Below are positions 61,965 through 64,000 of a stretch of 64,000 nucleotides of DNA, piece by piece. Source of the stretch: Thiosocius sp963759055. GTDB taxonomy: Bacteria; Pseudomonadota; Gammaproteobacteria; Chromatiales; Chromatiaceae. The stretch lies in contig CAVWYD010000017.1 of assembly GCA_963759055.1 (NCBI GenBank), positions 46,485-110,484 of the forward strand, in the 5' to 3' direction. Position 1 is the stretch's first letter, and every line of letters starts with the position of its first letter. Under the pieces are notes generated by a model that was given only the letters and a program-made list of their open reading frames with translations, ran no database searches and was not told the origin of the DNA. The position numbers and the translations under genes are program-made.

Positions 61965-63329
61965 TCAGGCCGCAGCCGTTGCGTCCCCGGTCTTCGCCGA
62001 ACGCTGGCGACTCAAAATGTCATACACCTCGGCCAGCGCCTCGTCACCGCCGACGTTGCCTGGAAAGATCACCACCGGAAGGCGCGGATAGCGTGGATGA
62101 TCATCCGGACACACCACGACCGAGCAGCCGGCCCGGATCTGACCGACCACGCGCGCGGTGCGCAGTGCCAGCCCCTTGCTCAGGGTGTCGTTCGAGGTGA
62201 TCCCTCCCTTGCTGATCAGGAACCCGATGGCCCTCGGCAGGTTCTGCACCAGACGCATGAGAAAGGCAGATACGCGCTCGCCAAAGGCCAGGCGATCGGC
62301 CGTGGTCGCGAAGGTCCGCTCGCCGCGACTGGTAAACAACACAACACCCCGGCCGCCGCGCTCCGCCTCGACCATCTGCTGAACCAATTCCGCGAACAGG
62401 CTCTCTTCATCACGTACCATCGCATCGAGATCGACATGCAGCGGCAGGATGGTCGAATTCTCTGTGAGGTAAGCCAGTTGTCGGGACGACTTGTCGACAT
62501 GCGAACCAACCAGCACCACACCCGGTCTTCGATCGCGGACGAAACGCGACATCTCGGCAGCAGCAACCGGCTGCGGTGGCAGGCCCGCAAAGGCGGTCAA
62601 AAGGCTGGCCGCACTGCGGAACAGAAAACGCTTGCCCTCAGCTGCCGCCGCCAGCACCTGGCGCGCAAAGCCATCGAGGTCCGACTGCTGCTCAGCATCG
62701 ACCACGCAGCAGGCGTTGTCGCTCAGACCCGTCAGCCTCTCGCTGATGTCAGCGCGCACGTCCGCCAGGTCAAAGCGTTCCACACTGTCCGCAGCAATGC
62801 GGCCGGCGGTCTTTTCCTGCACATAGTCTGGAAGAAACGCCGTGCTGAAACCGAATACCGAATCCCTGGCAAACTCGGTCTGATCCACGGGAACGGGCTC
62901 ACCATCGACCATCAGATAATGAACGCCATCGCGCGTGATCCGACCGCCCTCGAAGAACGCCGGCACCAGGAAATGCGCATCGAACGGCCCCAGCTCTTCG
63001 GCAATCACATCGGTTTCCACCGGGTAGTGCCCGCGTAACGTCGAGTCCGAGCGGCTGACGATGACCGGGTGGATGGAGACGCCCTCCTCATGCATTTCTG
63101 CGATCGCTGCGCGCAGATTGATGCAGATCTCTCGAGTAACCTCGGCCGCCTGCCCGGCATCCATGCCCCGGGTGTTGCTGAGAACGAAGAACAAAGGCGC
63201 CTCGTCACGCAGACCCTCGATAAGGGTCTGCGTATCCCAGCGGGTCAGCAGCAGGCAACTGTGCACCGTCTGCGAGCCAGTCGGGTCATCGTCGATCACG
63301 ATGATCTTGGTGACTTTCTGCTGATTCAT
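61965..63329 (-). CDS. Four-carbon acid sugar kinase-family protein (DUF1537)
   Basis: A 454-residue two-domain protein of the OtnK/DUF1537 family. The N-terminal domain starts KIIVIDDDPTGSQTVHSCLL and has RSDSTLRGHYPVET. The C-terminal nucleotide-binding domain has VVLVGSHVDKSSRQLAYL, SKGGITSNDTLSKGLAL and FPGNVGGDEALAEVY. Known members phosphorylate erythronate or threonate. The gene lies nine bases after a phosphoketolase-like gene on the same strand, so it may act on a sugar acid feeding that enzyme, which is inference. Confidence 0.88.
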   Translation of the reverse strand: MNQQKVTKIIVIDDDPTGSQTVHSCLLLTRWDTQTLIEGLRDEAPLFFVLSNTRGMDAGQAAEVTREICINLRAAIAEMHEEGVSIHPVIVSRSDSTLRGHYPVETDVIAEELGPFDAHFLVPAFFEGGRITRDGVHYLMVDGEPVPVDQTEFARDSVFGFSTAFLPDYVQEKTAGRIAADSVERFDLADVRADISERLTGLSDNACCVVDAEQQSDLDGFARQVLAAAAEGKRFLFRSAASLLTAFAGLPPQPVAAAEMSRFVRDRRPGVVLVGSHVDKSSRQLAYLTENSTILPLHVDLDAMVRDEESLFAELVQQMVEAERGGRGVVLFTSRGERTFATTADRLAFGERVSAFLMRLVQNLPRAIGFLISKGGITSNDTLSKGLALRTARVVGQIRAGCSVVVCPDDHPRYPRLPVVIFPGNVGGDEALAEVYDILSRQRSAKTGDATAAA

Positions 63330-63338
63330 GAAGCCTCC

Positions 63339-64000
63339 TCAGGCTGCGTTGGCCGTGACCGCCTTGACGGAACCCATCAGTTGTTGGGCGCGCCCGGCCA
63401 GGCTTTCGGCGGTGATGCCGTTGAAACCCATGATCTCTGCCGGACTCGCCGTGGTCTCGCCACGCTGCCAGCCGAAGAGATCCCGATCAGCACAACGACT
63501 GCGCAGCATGACCGGCTCGAGCCCCATGGTGCCGCCACCACTGACGCCGATCAGAACGTCACCGCTGAACAGCTCTTCGAAGTCCGCATCACTCATGAAG
63601 CCGTCATCAGGTTCCGACGCATGCTGCCAGGCGACATCCGACGGACGGTACAGACGGCGCGGGTTGGCAACGCACACGATGCGCACCCGGTAGCCTGCCG
63701 CTTCCAGTGCATCCCTCGCATCGAACACCGGCAACAGGATCATGTCGCCGGTGACCGCAAACACGATGGTGCCCTTGTCACCGATGTCCGACTCATACAG
63801 CGTCACCGCACCACGCTCGATCGCAGACTCCGCCTGTGCCGGCGTGGTGTACACCGGCAGTGCGGACTTGGATGCGACGATACTGATGCATTTGTTCGAC
63901 TGCGCCACCGACCAGCCATAGGCCGCCTGGATCATGTTGGCATCGGCCGGGTACAGCAGGTACACGTTGCCGTTGCGCACCTGGCCACCGATGTAGTTTT
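63339..64000 (-). CDS. Phosphoketolase-like enzyme, C-terminal part
   Basis: About 220 residues of a larger protein that runs off the right edge; the frame continues upstream as NYIGGQVRNGNVYLLYPADA. It resembles the C-terminal (transketolase-C-like) half of phosphoketolase: SNKCISIVASKSALPVY, GTIVFAVTGDMILLPVFDAR and MSDADFEELFSGDVLIGVSG. Phosphoketolases cleave xylulose-5-phosphate or fructose-6-phosphate to acetyl phosphate. The similarity is moderate and the N-terminal thiamine-diphosphate part is outside the window, so a relative with another substrate is possible. Confidence 0.6.
   Translation of the reverse strand, partial: NYIGGQVRNGNVYLLYPADANMIQAAYGWSVAQSNKCISIVASKSALPVYTTPAQAESAIERGAVTLYESDIGDKGTIVFAVTGDMILLPVFDARDALEAAGYRVRIVCVANPRRLYRPSDVAWQHASEPDDGFMSDADFEELFSGDVLIGVSGGGTMGLEPVMLRSRCADRDLFGWQRGETTASPAEIMGFNGITAESLAGRAQQLMGSVKAVTANAA

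Overview
The window looks like the chromosome of a free-living chemolithotrophic gammaproteobacterium, probably from the sulfur-oxidiser/Chromatiales part of the class. This is inferred from gene content and gene order (tsf-rpsB / map-glnD-dapC-dapD-dapE, dnaX-ybaB-recR next to the SRP RNA gene, ygiB/ygiC-like pair) and from gene families, not from a phylogeny. I saw no rRNA, tRNA, CRISPR array, insertion sequence or prophage.

Layout. 1-5.1 kb: translation and nitrogen-control genes (tsf, rpsB, map, glnD). 5.2-13.4 kb: a looser accessory stretch with an exported rubrerythrin, a winged-helix/TolB-like/TPR membrane regulator, a secreted Cache-like protein, a secreted DsrE-like protein, a membrane protein, a secreted rhodanese-metallo-beta-lactamase fusion and a chemoreceptor-like sensor with no signalling domain; the gaps here are long and hold short hairpins. 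13.8-18.8 kb: a VOC protein, an EamA exporter and the succinylase branch of lysine/diaminopimelate synthesis (dapC, dapD, yffB-like, dapE), with odd CCTCGG repeats in two gaps. 18.8-28.3 kb: an ankyrin-SPOR envelope protein, a CBS/DUF294 protein, a receiver, an SLC5-type symporter/histidine kinase (frameshifted), small membrane proteins and ppk1. 28.4-34.6 kb: hinT, recR, ybaB, dnaX, ffs, the ygiB/ygiC-like pair and a LEA-like lipoprotein.

34.8-39.2 kb is a complete group 3b-type cytosolic NAD(P)-coupled [NiFe] hydrogenase operon (beta, gamma, small and large subunits plus maturation protease). 39.3-48.3 kb holds an ExeA-like ATPase, a cytochrome c-DUF302 fusion lacking a signal peptide, a redoxin, a HugZ-like protein, a nucleotide-transporter-like protein and a Tat-type aldo/keto reductase. 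48.3-60.0 kb is an aerobic carbon monoxide dehydrogenase locus on the minus strand: an RcoM-type CO-sensing regulator, then coxM, coxS, coxL (form I motif AYRCSFR), coxG, coxD, coxE, an XdhC/CoxF-YHS fusion, a MocA-like cytidylyltransferase, a second XdhC/CoxI, sufS and sufU. 60.2-64 kb holds a methyltransferase, a VOC protein, a lone cyclic-nucleotide-binding domain, a four-carbon acid sugar kinase and the end of a phosphoketolase-like enzyme.

Together the genes suggest use of CO and H2 as supplementary electron donors. Mo-CODH would feed electrons to respiration under RcoM control. XdhC, MocA and SufS plausibly make and sulfurate the molybdopterin-cytosine cofactor, and the 3b hydrogenase would exchange electrons between H2 (or sulfur) and NADP. 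Four genes (symporter-kinase, a membrane protein, coxG, rcoM) carry single-base frameshifts inside otherwise well conserved coding sequence. I read these mainly as sequence errors, but real inactivation is not excluded.
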